A stretch of 52,119 nucleotides of DNA from Gemmatimonadaceae bacterium (GTDB taxonomy: Bacteria > Gemmatimonadota > Gemmatimonadetes > Gemmatimonadales > Gemmatimonadaceae): contig JAICKA010000012.1 in NCBI GenBank assembly GCA_025928185.1, positions 1 to 52,119 on the forward strand, given 5' to 3'. Shown piece by piece: positions 42,495 to 51,062 of this stretch. The notes under the pieces were generated by a model, which saw nothing but the letters and a program-made list of their open reading frames with translations, had not been told where the DNA came from and did no database searches. A program made the translations under genes and the position numbers. Numbering within the stretch: position 1 is the stretch's first letter; every line of letters starts with the position of its first letter.

Positions 42495-43034
42495 TTACTT
42501 GCCTCCTGCCTTACCGGCTTTGCGGCGAATCTGCTCGCCGGCGTAGCGAATGCCCTTGCCCTTGTACGGCTCGGGAGGACGGAGGCCGCGCAGCTCCGCC
42601 GCGACCTGTCCAACGAGCGCCTTGTCCGAGCCGTCGATCACGATCGACGTCGGCTGCGGCGCGGTGAGCTTGATTCCCGCCGGCGCCCGATACTCGATCG
42701 AGTGCGAGAAGCCGAGCGCGAGCTGCAGACCGTACGGCCGCACCTCCGCCTTGTAGCCCACGCCCGTGATCTCGAGCTGCTTGCGATAGCCCTGCGTCAC
42801 GCCCTCGACCATGTTCGCCACGAGCGAGCGGCTGAGGCCGTGCAGCGACTTGTGATTCGATTCGTCCGAGGCGCGCGTGAGATTCAGCGTCTCGTCCGTG
42901 CGGCTGATCGAGATCCCGGCCGGCAGCGTGTGCGACAGCTCGCCCTTGGGACCCTTCACCCGCACCACATTTCCATCGATCGTCACGGTCACGCCTTTCG
43001 GCACCGTGATCGGAAGTTTGCCAATTCGCGACAT
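42495..43034 (-). CDS. rplF: 50S ribosomal protein L6
   Basis: 179 residues; [17 protein letters not shown] start, the duplicated L6 domains and the C-terminal [11 protein letters not shown] motif. Located near the sarcin-ricin loop region of the large subunit. 14 bases from rpsH. Confidence 0.97.
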   Translation of the reverse strand: MSRIGKLPITVPKGVTVTIDGNVVRVKGPKGELSHTLPAGISISRTDETLNLTRASDESNHKSLHGLSRSLVANMVEGVTQGYRKQLEITGVGYKAEVRPYGLQLALGFSHSIEYRAPAGIKLTAPQPTSIVIDGSDKALVGQVAAELRGLRPPEPYKGKGIRYAGEQIRRKAGKAGGK

Positions 43035-43048
43035 GCGTCGTGTCTCCT

Positions 43049-43447
43049 CTACCAGACGACGGCCACGAGCTCGCCGCCGGTGCGCGACTGCCGCGCTTCC
43101 CGATCCGACATCAAGCCCTTGTTGGTGCTCAGAATCGCCAGGCCGAGGCCGTTGCGAACGCGCGGAATCTCGCCGACGCCGACGTACTTCCGCAGCCCGG
43201 GCGTCGACACGCGCTGCAGCTCGCGGATGACCGACTGGCCCTCCGCGTACTTGAGCCGCACGCGCAGCACGCGCCGGCCGTCGTCCGTCTCGAGCGTCTG
43301 GTAATCCTGAATGTAGTTGTTCTCCTTCAGGATCCGCGCGACTTCGGTCTTCATTTTCGACACCGGCATGTCGACGCGGCGGTGCTTCGATCCGCAGGCG
43401 TTGCGGATCCGCGTCAGCATGTCGGCGATCGGATCGGTCATGCTCAT
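43049..43447 (-). CDS. rpsH: 30S ribosomal protein S8
   Basis: 132 residues; DPIADMLTRIRNACGSKHRR, LKENNYIQDYQ and the ending GGELVAVVW identify S8, a primary 16S rRNA binder. In E. coli S8 represses the spc operon; no such site was identified here. The upstream gap to rpsN holds the CTAG heptad structure. Confidence 0.97.
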   Translation of the reverse strand: MSMTDPIADMLTRIRNACGSKHRRVDMPVSKMKTEVARILKENNYIQDYQTLETDDGRRVLRVRLKYAEGQSVIRELQRVSTPGLRKYVGVGEIPRVRNGLGLAILSTNKGLMSDREARQSRTGGELVAVVW

Positions 43448-43492
43448 GGAATCATCCTTGGCTCCCCGTATCCTCGCGGACGTGGAAACCTT

Positions 43493-43633
43493 CTAGGTGC
43501 TAGGGACTAGGTGCTGGGTACTAGTGGGTTGCTAGGTACTAGGGGCTAGCTGCTACGAGATCGGGAAAGTGAGCTGGTCGGCACTAGTGACTAGTCACCA
43601 GCCCCCCACTAGCTCCCAGCCTCTAGCGTCTAG
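43493..43633. repeat. CTAG heptad array folded as an inverted structure (rpsN-rpsH gap)
   Basis: Left arm: CTAG at 43493, 43500, 43507, (CTGG 43514), 43521, 43532, 43539 and 43546, mostly exactly 7 apart. Right arm: CTAG at 43584, 43591, 43609, 43623 and 43630 with complementary unit orientation. Twelve CTAG tetramers in 141 bases. The arms can pair as a long imperfect hairpin with a 30-base spacer. It begins 7 bases past the rpsN stop. Confidence 0.85.
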
Positions 43634-43639
43634 CGCCTT

Positions 43640-43825
43640 CTACCAACTCGCCTTGCGCACGCCGGGAATCATCCCGGAGAGCGACAGCTCGCGGAAGCAG
43701 ATCCGGCAGAGGCCAAACCGGCGCAGGAACGCGCGCGAACGGCCGCACCGGCCGCACCGATTGTGGACCCGCACCTGGAACTTCGGCTTCCGCTTGCTCT
43801 TCTCGATCATGGCCTTTCGAGCCAT
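43640..43825 (-). CDS. rpsN: 30S ribosomal protein S14, zinc-binding type
   Basis: 61 residues; [20 protein letters not shown] carries the four zinc cysteines (CxxC, CxxC), and the end [17 protein letters not shown] is standard for type Z. Its TAG stop leads into the CTAG array. Confidence 0.97.
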   Translation of the reverse strand: MARKAMIEKSKRKPKFQVRVHNRCGRCGRSRAFLRRFGLCRICFRELSLSGMIPGVRKASW

Positions 43826-43863
43826 TGCGTCTCTCGTCTGTGACTGGTGACTGGTGTACTGCT

Positions 43864-44526
43864 TTACTGCGCCCGTCCGCCCTTCTTGTCGTCCGAGCGG
43901 AACGGCATGCCGAGCTCCTTCAACAGCGCGTACGCCTCGTCGTCGCGATTGGTGCTCGTGACGAACGTGATGTCCATGCCGTGGATCGACTCGATCTCGT
44001 CGTAGTTGATCTCCGGAAAGATCATCTGCTCCTTGATGCCGAGAGAGTAGTTCCCTCTTCCATCAAACGAGCGCGTGCCGAGCCCGCGGAAGTCGCGAAT
44101 GCGCGGAATCGACACGGTGATGAACCGGTCGAGGAACTCCCACATCCGCGCGCCGCGCAGCGTGACCGCCGCGCCGATCTCCTGGCCCGCGCGCAGCCCG
44201 AAGTTGGCGATCGACTTCTTCGCCTTCTTGCGGACCGGCTGCTGCCCGGTGATTGTCGCCAGCTCGTCGACCACGACGTCGAGCGCCTTCGGCTGCTTGA
44301 TCGCTTCGCCGACGCCGACGTTGATCACGATCTTCTCGAGCGACGGCACCTCGTGCGGATTCGTGAACCCGAACTGCTGCATGAGCCGCGGGCGTACCGC
44401 GCTCTGGTACTGCTCCTTGAGTCGCGGCGGCGGCGCAGGCAGCTCGGCGCCGGCGTGCGGCCCCCGCTGTCTGGTCTCGCCCTTCTTTCCGGCTTTACCG
44501 CCGCTCTTCTTTTCCTTCGTTGCCAT
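43864..44526 (-). CDS. rplE: 50S ribosomal protein L5
   Basis: 220 residues. The L5 core starts near residue 36 ([20 protein letters not shown]) with [34 protein letters not shown] and [19 protein letters not shown]. Residues 1-35 are a basic Gly/Lys/Pro-rich extension not usual in L5. Contacts 5S rRNA and the P-site tRNA region. Confidence 0.96.
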   Translation of the reverse strand: MATKEKKSGGKAGKKGETRQRGPHAGAELPAPPPRLKEQYQSAVRPRLMQQFGFTNPHEVPSLEKIVINVGVGEAIKQPKALDVVVDELATITGQQPVRKKAKKSIANFGLRAGQEIGAAVTLRGARMWEFLDRFITVSIPRIRDFRGLGTRSFDGRGNYSLGIKEQMIFPEINYDEIESIHGMDITFVTSTNRDDEAYALLKELGMPFRSDDKKGGRAQ

Positions 44527-44556
44527 GGTCTCTAGTCCTCAGGCCTCGCGCGCCGG

Positions 44557-44958
44557 TCAGCGCGCCCGGGGAATCGCGTCCCCGTTCTTCACGCTGATGC
44601 GCTCCTTGGTTCCGTCCTCGTCGATCCGCCGACGCGTCCGCGTCGCGTCGCCCTTGGCGTCGACCAGCATCACGTTCGATGCGTGAATCGGCGCAGGAAA
44701 ATCGACGATGCCGCTCTGCTCGTCCGCGTTGCGCGCGCGGCGGTGGCGCTTCACGATGTTCACGCCCTCCACCGTCACGCGTCCCGTTTTGCGGTACACG
44801 CGGATGACCTTCCCTTCCTTGCCCTTGTCGTCGCCGCGCATGACGCGAACGGTGTCGCCCGCGGTCACGTGCACCTTGCCGCGCGCCGCGTTGTCCGCGT
44901 GGCGCTTGCGGTTCACCGCCGTGGAGCGGTCCGCGACCCGATGTTTGAGAACTCGCAT
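44557..44958 (-). CDS. rplX: 50S ribosomal protein L24
   Basis: 133 residues. The KOW region [20 protein letters not shown] and [10 protein letters not shown] are diagnostic. An N-terminal extension of about 30 residues ([20 protein letters not shown]) and a charged C-terminal tail are longer than in most L24. Assembly initiator protein of the large subunit. Confidence 0.95.
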   Translation of the reverse strand: MRVLKHRVADRSTAVNRKRHADNAARGKVHVTAGDTVRVMRGDDKGKEGKVIRVYRKTGRVTVEGVNIVKRHRRARNADEQSGIVDFPAPIHASNVMLVDAKGDATRTRRRIDEDGTKERISVKNGDAIPRAR

Positions 44959-44959
44959 A

Positions 44960-45328
44960 TCAGATCACCTCGGGCGCCAGGGACACGATCTTCATGTACC
45001 GCTTGTCGCGCAGCTCGCGCGCAACGGGACCGAAAATGCGGGTCGCCCGGGGCTCACCCTGGTCGTTGATGATCACGACGGCGTTTTCGTCGAACCGGAT
45101 GTAGCTCCCGTCCTTCCGCCGCGTCTCCTTGGCCGTGCGCACCACCACGGCGCGCGCGACGTCGGACTTCTTCACGGTGCCATTCGGCAACGCGTTCTTC
45201 ACCGCCACGATCACGACGTCGCCCAGACCGGCGTAGCGCCGGCGGGTGCCGCCGAGGACGCGGATGACCTGCGCCGTCTTGGCGCCGGAATTGTCCGCGA
45301 CCTTCACCATCGACTCTTGCTGAATCAT
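44960..45328 (-). CDS. rplN: 50S ribosomal protein L14
   Basis: 122 residues, usual length; [20 protein letters not shown] start, [12 protein letters not shown] and the ending [11 protein letters not shown]. One base from rplX. Confidence 0.98.
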   Translation of the reverse strand: MIQQESMVKVADNSGAKTAQVIRVLGGTRRRYAGLGDVVIVAVKNALPNGTVKKSDVARAVVVRTAKETRRKDGSYIRFDENAVVIINDQGEPRATRIFGPVARELRDKRYMKIVSLAPEVI

Positions 45329-45340
45329 CGGCCGTCTCCG

Positions 45341-45625
45341 TTACCGCGCCCGATCGACGATCTCGACCACGCGCCAACGCTTGTCCTTCGACAGGGGGCG
45401 CGTTTCCGCGATCCGCACCGTGTCGCCGGTCTTGGCGGTGTTCTCCTCGTCGTGCGCTTTTACCCGCTTGGTGCGGGTCACCATCTTGCCGTACACCGGA
45501 TGCGGCACACGACGTTCGATCGCCACCACCACCGTCTTCTGCATCTTGTCGCTCACCACGAGGCCCGTGCGCGTCTTGCGCGTGGCCCGGGTCTCGGCGC
45601 CGTTCGTATTGGTCATCTCAGCCAT
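45341..45625 (-). CDS. rpsQ: 30S ribosomal protein S17
   Basis: 94 residues; [46 protein letters not shown]. Standard length with a short N-terminal polar extension. 12 bases from rplN. Confidence 0.97.
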   Translation of the reverse strand: MAEMTNTNGAETRATRKTRTGLVVSDKMQKTVVVAIERRVPHPVYGKMVTRTKRVKAHDEENTAKTGDTVRIAETRPLSKDKRWRVVEIVDRAR

Positions 45626-45641
45626 TGGTCAGTCGCTCCTC

Positions 45642-45863
45642 TCACCCGCGCGCCGCGCCGGCGCTCGCCGGCGAGCTCGATTGCTGCTCGCGCTGTACCG
45701 TCTTCAGGCGCGCCAGGTCCCGGCGAATCACCCGCAGCCGCAGCGGATCGTCCAGCGGCTCCGTCGCACTCCGGAACTTGAGGCGGAACTGCTCCTCCTC
45801 CAGCTCGCGAATGCGGGTCTGGATGTCTTCCACCGTCATCTCGCGAATCTCGTCAGCCCGCAT
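45642..45863 (-). CDS. rpmC: 50S ribosomal protein L29
   Basis: 73 residues; [20 protein letters not shown] start and [18 protein letters not shown] end fit L29, at the exit tunnel. Overlaps rplP by 11 bases. Confidence 0.96.
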   Translation of the reverse strand: MRADEIREMTVEDIQTRIRELEEEQFRLKFRSATEPLDDPLRLRVIRRDLARLKTVQREQQSSSPASAGAARG

Positions 45864-46281
45864 TGGTCGGCGCCTCCTCGCGGGCCACGAACTTGGTACG
45901 CACCGGCATCTTCGCGGCGGCCAGCGCCATCGCCTTTTCGGCGATCTCGCGCGTGACGCCTTCGAGCTCGAACATCACCCGGCCCGGCTTTACCACGGCC
46001 ACCCACATCTCCGGCGAACCCTTGCCCTTACCCATGCGGGTCTCGGCCGGCTTCTTCGTGATCGGCTTGTCGGGGAACACGCGGATCCAGACCTTGCCAC
46101 CGCGCTTGATGTGACGCGTGAGCGCCACACGGGCGGCCTCGATCTGACGCGCGGTGATCCACCCCGGCTCGAGTGTCTGCAGGCCGTAGGTGCCGAACGA
46201 GATCTCGCTGCCGCGATGCGCCAGGCCCTTGGTCCGGCCCTTGAACCGCTTGCGGAATTTGACGCGCTTTGGACTCAGCAT
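45853..46281 (-). CDS. rplP: 50S ribosomal protein L16
   Basis: 142 residues; [19 protein letters not shown] start, [20 protein letters not shown] and [20 protein letters not shown]. Near the A-site tRNA elbow of the large subunit. Confidence 0.98.
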   Translation of the reverse strand: MLSPKRVKFRKRFKGRTKGLAHRGSEISFGTYGLQTLEPGWITARQIEAARVALTRHIKRGGKVWIRVFPDKPITKKPAETRMGKGKGSPEMWVAVVKPGRVMFELEGVTREIAEKAMALAAAKMPVRTKFVAREEAPTNAG

Positions 46282-46295
46282 TGGTCAGTCGCCTC

Positions 46296-46955
46296 CTACA
46301 TGCCGGAGGAATAGGTGGTGCCACGGCGATCCTCGACCTTCTCACCCTTGAAGATCCAGACCTTCACGCCGATGGTGCCGAACGTGGTCTTCGCGGTCGA
46401 CGTCGCGTAGTCGATGTCGGCGCGGAGCGTGTGAAGCGGAACGCGTCCTTCGTGATAACCCTCGACGCGCGCGATCTCGGCGCCGCCGAGGCGGCCGCCG
46501 CACTTGATCTTGATGCCCTGCGCGCCCATGCGCATCGAGCTCTGCACCGCGCGCTTCATCGCGCGGCGGAACGAGATGCGCTGCGCGAGCTGGCTCGCGA
46601 TGTTGTCCGCGACCAGTTGCGCGTCGAGCTCCGGACGCTTGATCTCCTCGACGTTGATGCCGACCTCCTTGCCGGTGAGGTGCGCCAGCTCGTCGCGCAG
46701 CTTGTCGACTTCCGCGCCCTTCTTGCCGATCACCACACCGGGACGTCCCGTGTGCAGCGTGACGACGACCTTGCCCGGCTTGCGATCGATCACGATGTCG
46801 GCAATCGCCGCGTGGCCGAGGCGCGCCTTGAGATACTTGCGCAGCAGCTCGTCCTCACGCAGCAGCGTCGGCAGCTCGCGACCCGCGTAGTAGCGCGACT
46901 TCCAGTCCTTGGAGATGCCGAGCCGGAACCCGACCGGATGCGTCTTCTGTCCCAT
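46296..46955 (-). CDS. rpsC: 30S ribosomal protein S3
   Basis: 219 residues; [20 protein letters not shown] start, [20 protein letters not shown] (KH domain), and [20 protein letters not shown]. The start overlaps the rplV TAA by one base. Confidence 0.98.
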   Translation of the reverse strand: MGQKTHPVGFRLGISKDWKSRYYAGRELPTLLREDELLRKYLKARLGHAAIADIVIDRKPGKVVVTLHTGRPGVVIGKKGAEVDKLRDELAHLTGKEVGINVEEIKRPELDAQLVADNIASQLAQRISFRRAMKRAVQSSMRMGAQGIKIKCGGRLGGAEIARVEGYHEGRVPLHTLRADIDYATSTAKTTFGTIGVKVWIFKGEKVEDRRGTTYSSGM

Positions 46956-47365
46956 TAGCGTCCTTCCTTCTCGCCGACCACGATTTCCACGTGGCTCGTG
47001 CGCTTTTGAATTGGCGTCGCCCGTCCCATGGCGGCCGGGGTGAACCGCTTGAGCTTCGGCCCTTCGTTGACCACCGCGCGCTTGACGTACAGCGCGTCGA
47101 CATCGAGCGGCGTGCCGTTCTCACGCGACGAATGCTCGGCGTTGGCAACCGCGGAGCGCAGCGTCTTCTCGATCTGTCGCGCCGCGTGCTTCTTCGAGAA
47201 CGCGAGATACGCGAGCGCCTCGTTCACGCTCTTGCCGCGTATCTCGTCGATCACGAGACGCATCTTGTAGGGCGACTGACGCGCCGACCGTTGCGTCGCC
47301 TGCGGGCCGATCGCCTGTCGCTCGGTGCGCCGGCGTTCGGCGCGCTCTCTGCTCTTCGTGCTCAT
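46955..47365 (-). CDS. rplV: 50S ribosomal protein L22
   Basis: 136 residues from ATG 47365, six bases after a clear GGAGG; a GTG one codon earlier overlaps the rpsS stop as GTGA but is too close to the ribosome site. Core: [60 protein letters not shown]. Lines the exit tunnel. Confidence 0.96.
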   Translation of the reverse strand: MSTKSRERAERRRTERQAIGPQATQRSARQSPYKMRLVIDEIRGKSVNEALAYLAFSKKHAARQIEKTLRSAVANAEHSSRENGTPLDVDALYVKRAVVNEGPKLKRFTPAAMGRATPIQKRTSHVEIVVGEKEGR

Positions 47366-47691
47366 CACCTGCCTCCGCGCGCGGCCGGCGCCGAAGCCGC
47401 CGGCGTCGCCGTCGTCTTCTTGTCGACCGCCTTCTGGCCGGTGTGGCCGCGGAACAGGCGCGTCGGCGCAAACTCGCCGAGCTTGTGGCCGACCATGTTC
47501 TCGGTGACGTACACCGGGATGAACTTGTTCCCGTTGTGCACCGCGAAGGTGTGGCCGACGAACTCGGGCAGCACCGTGCTCGCCCGCGACCAGGTCTTGA
47601 TCACGCGCTTCTCGTTGCGCGAGTTGAGCGCGTCGACCTTCTTGGTCAGCGCCTCCTGCACGAACGGCCCTTTCTTTACGCTACGTCCCAT
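47365..47691 (-). CDS. rpsS: 30S ribosomal protein S19
   Basis: 108 residues; [54 protein letters not shown] short Ala/Thr/Pro-rich tail extends the usual end. Confidence 0.97.
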   Translation of the reverse strand: MGRSVKKGPFVQEALTKKVDALNSRNEKRVIKTWSRASTVLPEFVGHTFAVHNGNKFIPVYVTENMVGHKLGEFAPTRLFRGHTGQKAVDKKTTATPAASAPAARGGR

Positions 47692-47714
47692 TGGAGAATC
47701 TCAGGTCGAGTTAT

Positions 47715-47777
47715 GAGAGGATAGAGGATAGAGGATGCACAAGCTGCTGTGTCCTCCCCTCTCTCCTCTCGCCTCTG
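47715..47777. repeat. AGAGGAT heptad hairpin in the rplB-rpsS gap
   Basis: Left arm of three AGAGGAT units from 47716, right arm TCCTCCCC, TCTCTCC, TCTCGCC ending near 47777; a GCACAAGCTGCTGTG spacer of mixed sequence lies between. The arms are complementary in orientation and can pair. It begins 3 bases past the rplB stop (47780) and leaves about 24 bases before rpsS. Confidence 0.75.
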
Positions 47778-47779
47778 CT

Positions 47780-48610
47780 TTATTGCGTTGCCTTCCCGCG
47801 CTTGCGGCCACGGACGATCAGCCGCTGCGAGGACTTGTTCTTGTTGCGCGTCTTCACGCCTTCCTTCTTGCCCCACGGGCTGACGACGTTGCGTCCGCCG
47901 CGCGTGCGGCCGCCGTGCGGGTGGTCGACGGGGTTCATCACCTCGCCGCGCACCTTCGGGCGCCGTCCCTTCCAGCGCGTCTTGCCGGCCTTGCCCCACG
48001 AGATCAGCTCGTGCTCCTCGTTGCCGACCGTGCCGATCGTCGCGTAGCAGCGCGCGTGCACCAGCCGCATCTCGCTCGACGGCATGCGCAGCGTCACGTA
48101 CTCGCCTTCCTTGGCGACGACCTGCGCCGACATGCCCGCCGAGCGGCAGAGCTGGCCGCCTTTCCCGATCTTCAATTCAATGTTGTGCACGGCGGTACCG
48201 AGCGGCATTTCGGCCAGCGGCAGCGCGTTGCCCGTGCGGATGTCCGAGCCCGGGCCGGCCATGATCGTGTCGCCGACGCTCAGTCCCTTGGGATGCAACA
48301 CGTACCGCTTCTCGCCGTCCTCGTACGTGACGAGCGCGATGCGCGCCGAGCGGTTCGGATCGTACTCGATCGTCGTGACCGTCGCCGGCACGCCGTGCTT
48401 GTTGCGCTTGAAATCGATGACCCGGTACTGGCGCTTGTGACCGCCGCCGCGGCGGCGCATCGCGATGTGCCCGTGGTTGTCGCGCCCGCCGCTCTTCTTG
48501 ATCGGCTCGAGCAGCGACTTTTCGGGCGTCGTCCGCGTGATCTCGGCGAAATCCGAGACGCTGCGGAAGCGCGTGCCCTTGGTCACCGGCTTGAATTGAC
48601 GAATTGGCAT
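47780..48610 (-). CDS. rplB: 50S ribosomal protein L2
   Basis: 276 residues; [20 protein letters not shown] start, [20 protein letters not shown], and the C-terminal [20 protein letters not shown] with the conserved His. Needed for peptidyl transfer and subunit joining. Confidence 0.98.
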   Translation of the reverse strand: MPIRQFKPVTKGTRFRSVSDFAEITRTTPEKSLLEPIKKSGGRDNHGHIAMRRRGGGHKRQYRVIDFKRNKHGVPATVTTIEYDPNRSARIALVTYEDGEKRYVLHPKGLSVGDTIMAGPGSDIRTGNALPLAEMPLGTAVHNIELKIGKGGQLCRSAGMSAQVVAKEGEYVTLRMPSSEMRLVHARCYATIGTVGNEEHELISWGKAGKTRWKGRRPKVRGEVMNPVDHPHGGRTRGGRNVVSPWGKKEGVKTRNKNKSSQRLIVRGRKRGKATQ

Positions 48611-48627
48611 GCTGTGGGCTCTCCGGC

Positions 48628-48915
48628 TCAGCCTTCGAAGATCTCGATCGTGTCACCTTCACGCAGCGTGACGATCGCCTTTTTCCACGTGGGACGGCGT
48701 CCCACGTTCTTGCCCATGCGCTTTTCCTTGCCGCGGACGTTGGACGTCCACACGCCGGTCACCTTGACGCCGAAGAGCTGCTCGATGGCCGAGCGGATCT
48801 GCGGCTTGGTGGCCTCGGGATGCACCTGGAAGGTGTACTCGTTGCGCGCCTGGTAGGCGGCGGAGCTCTTCTCGGTGATCAGCGGCCGTACGACGGTGCG
48901 ATGGAGTGTCGGCAT
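48628..48915 (-). CDS. rplW: 50S ribosomal protein L23
   Basis: 95 residues; [20 protein letters not shown] start, [20 protein letters not shown]. Exit-tunnel docking protein. 17 bases from rplB, 3 bases from rplD. Confidence 0.97.
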   Translation of the reverse strand: MPTLHRTVVRPLITEKSSAAYQARNEYTFQVHPEATKPQIRSAIEQLFGVKVTGVWTSNVRGKEKRMGKNVGRRPTWKKAIVTLREGDTIEIFEG

Positions 48916-48918
48916 CGG

Positions 48919-49764
48919 TTACTTCCCCTTCTTCTTCTTGGCCGCCGACTTGGCCGGCGCACGCTTGGCGGACTTTTTTGCCGTGGCGGTCGACTTCTTC
49001 GCCGCCTTGGCGGTGGTCTTCTTCGCAGCAGCCTTCTTTGCCGGCGCGGCTTTCTTGCTTGTCGTCGCGCTCTTGGCCTTCGCGCTCGCCGCTGTCCTCC
49101 CCTCTCCTCTCTCCTCGCTCCTCTCTTCCACGGGCTCCAGCGTCTGCCCGATCGCACCCGCCTCGATCAACACCACGTCCGACCAGAGGATGTGGTACGT
49201 CGAGACGTCGCCGTACGGCATCACGTGCACCGTCGGGAGATTGCGGCCGCTCAGGAACACGTTCGGCTTGGCGCCGTCGGTGAGAATGAGCACTTTCTGA
49301 TCGGCGACGCCGAGCCGCTCGACGAGCGACTGGAGGCGCTGTGTCTTCGGCGCGTCGTAATCGAAACGGTCGATGACGACGATCGCATCCTCGCGGGCAC
49401 GCGCATTGAGCGCGGACTTGCGCGCCAGCGCGCGAACCTGCCGCGGCACGTACTGCGCGTAGCTGCGCGGGAGCGGCCCGAAGACCGTACCGCCGCCGAC
49501 CCAGTGCGGGGCGCGGGTCGAACCCTGACGCGCGCGGCCGGTGCCCTTCTGCTTCCACGGCTTCTGATTGCCGCCAGTGACGTACTTGCGGATCTTCGTC
49601 GACGCGTTGCCCTGGCGCTGGTTGGCGAGATACGCCTTCACCGCCTGGTGCATCACGGGCATGTTGATGGTGCCGTCGAACAGCGCCGTGGGAAGCGGCA
49701 CCGCGTCGCGGGCCGTTCCCTGCGCGGTGTACGCCGCCGCCTGGAATGTGGTGTTGTCAGCCAT
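48919..49764 (-). CDS. rplD: 50S ribosomal protein L4 with long Lys/Ala-rich C-terminal tail
   Basis: 281 residues from ATG 49764; a start 13 codons earlier would overlap rplC. The L4 core (AVKAYLANQRQGNASTKI, KQKGTGRARQGSTRAPHWVG, GPLPRSYAQYVPRQVRALA) ends near residue 208. After it comes VEERSEERGEGRTA, a translated purine heptad tract, then about 55 residues of AAKK/TAKK repeats that look like histone H1 or bacterial Hc-type tails. L4 usually is about 205 residues. A spermidine- or nucleic-acid-binding role of the tail is inference. Confidence 0.96.
   Translation of the reverse strand: MADNTTFQAAAYTAQGTARDAVPLPTALFDGTINMPVMHQAVKAYLANQRQGNASTKIRKYVTGGNQKPWKQKGTGRARQGSTRAPHWVGGGTVFGPLPRSYAQYVPRQVRALARKSALNARAREDAIVVIDRFDYDAPKTQRLQSLVERLGVADQKVLILTDGAKPNVFLSGRNLPTVHVMPYGDVSTYHILWSDVVLIEAGAIGQTLEPVEERSEERGEGRTAASAKAKSATTSKKAAPAKKAAAKKTTAKAAKKSTATAKKSAKRAPAKSAAKKKKGK
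49094..49136. repeat. Purine heptad tract inside the rplD 3' part
   Basis: CTGTCCTCCCCTCTCCTCTC and following CTCCTCGCTCCTCTCTTCC encode the EERSEERGEG linker between the L4 core and its basic tail. Similar to the intergenic heptads at 30438-30468 and 47756-47777. Confidence 0.6.
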
Positions 49765-49774
49765 GGGAGTGTCG

Positions 49775-50461
49775 TTACGCCTGCTTCCGCACGACCACCA
49801 CACCGCCGGTCGGGCCGGCGACGGAGCCGCGGATGTAGATCAGATTGCGATCCGCGTCGATCTTCTCGATGCGGAGATGGGTCTGCGTGTGCTGCTCCGC
49901 GCCGTAATGGCCAGGCATCTTCTTGCCCTTGATCACGCGCGACGGATCGGTGCCGGGTCCGATCGAGCCGGGACGCCGGTGCTTGGTGTTGCCGTGCGTG
50001 TTCGGACCGCCGCCGAAGCCATGGCGCTTGACGACGCCCTGGAAGCCGCGGCCCTTCGTGGTGCCCGTGACCTTCACCGCGTCACCCGGCGCGAAGATGT
50101 CGCACTTGATGACGTCGCCGATCGCGTAGCTCGGGATCTCGATCTTCGCGTTGCCCGGCTCGTCGAGCCGAACGCTGCGCACCACGCGCGGTGGCGCGTC
50201 GAGCCCCGCCTTCTTCGCGTGGCCGATCGCCGCCTTGTTCGCCCGGTGGCCCTTTGGATTCTTGCCCTCGCCCTTGGCCGACGCGCGACGGATGCGCGAC
50301 GTGCCGTAGCCGAGCTGCAGCGACGCATGGCCGACCTTGGCCTTGTCCGTCACCCCGAGCACCGGATTCGGCACGGCTTCGATCACCGTCACCGGAATCT
50401 GTTGTCCCTGTTCATTGAAGATCTGGGTCATGCCCAGCTTCTTCCCGATCATGCCAATCAT
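49775..50461 (-). CDS. rplC: 50S ribosomal protein L3
   Basis: 228 residues; MIGMIGKKLGMTQIFNEQGQ start, VKVTGTTKGRGFQGVVKRHG, GSIGPGTDPSRVIKGKKMPG with the methylatable Gln region nearby. GGAG lies 9 bases before the ATG, just past the end of the CTAG array. Confidence 0.97.
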   Translation of the reverse strand: MIGMIGKKLGMTQIFNEQGQQIPVTVIEAVPNPVLGVTDKAKVGHASLQLGYGTSRIRRASAKGEGKNPKGHRANKAAIGHAKKAGLDAPPRVVRSVRLDEPGNAKIEIPSYAIGDVIKCDIFAPGDAVKVTGTTKGRGFQGVVKRHGFGGGPNTHGNTKHRRPGSIGPGTDPSRVIKGKKMPGHYGAEQHTQTHLRIEKIDADRNLIYIRGSVAGPTGGVVVVRKQA

Positions 50462-50474
50462 TGAATCGAGCTCC

Positions 50475-50614
50475 CTAGGTGCTAGGTGCTAAGTGCTAGC
50501 GGATAGCTAGGTACTGGTTGCCAGGTGTCACGTTGCCGTGACGGTGAGCCGCTGGGTGCTAGTTGCCAGTCTCCAGCATCCCACCAGTCGCTAGCAACTA
50601 GCCACTAGCGACTA
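50475..50614. repeat. CTAG heptad array with central hairpin, in register with the rpsJ stop codon
   Basis: Left arm CTAG at 50475, 50482, (CTAA 50489), 50496, then CTAG 50507, CTGG 50514 and CCAG 50521. Centre GTCACG-TTGC-CGTGAC (50527-50542), a perfect 6-bp stem with a 4-base loop. Right arm CTGG 50552, CTAG 50559, CCAG 50566 and 50573, CTAG 50591, 50598 and 50605, and then CTA at 50612-50614, which is the rpsJ TAG stop on the minus strand, exactly in the 7-base phase. Confidence 0.85.
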
Positions 50615-50920
50615 TTCCACCTTGATCTCCACGTCGACACCGGCCGGCAAATCCAGCTTGGTCAACGCGTCCACCGTCTGCGCGCGGGAATCGAGAATGT
50701 CGATGACGCGCTTGTGCGTCTTCAGCTCGAACTGCTCGCGCGACTTTTTGTCCACGTGCGGCGACCGGAGCACCGTCCACCGCTGCGTCTTGGTGGGCAG
50801 CGGAATCGGACCGGACACCTGCGCGCCCGTCTTCTCCGCCGTCCGCACGATGTCCGCCGACGCCTGATCGATCACCGCGTGATCGAAGGCTTTGAGACGG
50901 ATTCGAATTCTACCGGCCAT
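50612..50920 (-). CDS. rpsJ: 30S ribosomal protein S10
   Basis: 102 residues; [59 protein letters not shown]. Also a transcription antitermination factor (NusE). Its TAG stop is part of the CTAG heptad array. Confidence 0.98.
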   Translation of the reverse strand: MAGRIRIRLKAFDHAVIDQASADIVRTAEKTGAQVSGPIPLPTKTQRWTVLRSPHVDKKSREQFELKTHKRVIDILDSRAQTVDALTKLDLPAGVDVEIKVE

Positions 50921-50943
50921 GCTGATTGCCTGATGAAAGAGGT

Positions 50944-51059
50944 GGAACGGTAGTGCGCTGGAACGCTAGTACGCTGGAACGCTGGAACGCTCTCAGGTCC
51001 GAGATCTCGAGCCTGGGTAGTTCGCGTTCAAGCGCTCGAGCGTTCTAGCGCTCATGCGT

Positions 51060-51062
<3 letters not shown>
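50944..51062. repeat. GCTGGAAC octad array with inverted arm, containing the tuf stop codon
   Basis: Left arm: CTGGAAC-type units at 50958, 50966 (CTAGTAC), 50974 and 50982, 8 bases apart. Right arm: GTTCAAGC, GCTCGAGC, GTTCTAGC, GCTCATGC, GTTCAAGC, also 8 apart, from about 51025 to 51064. The tuf TGA (51060-51062 complement) is inside the last right-arm unit. It fills the tuf-rpsJ gap. Confidence 0.8.
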
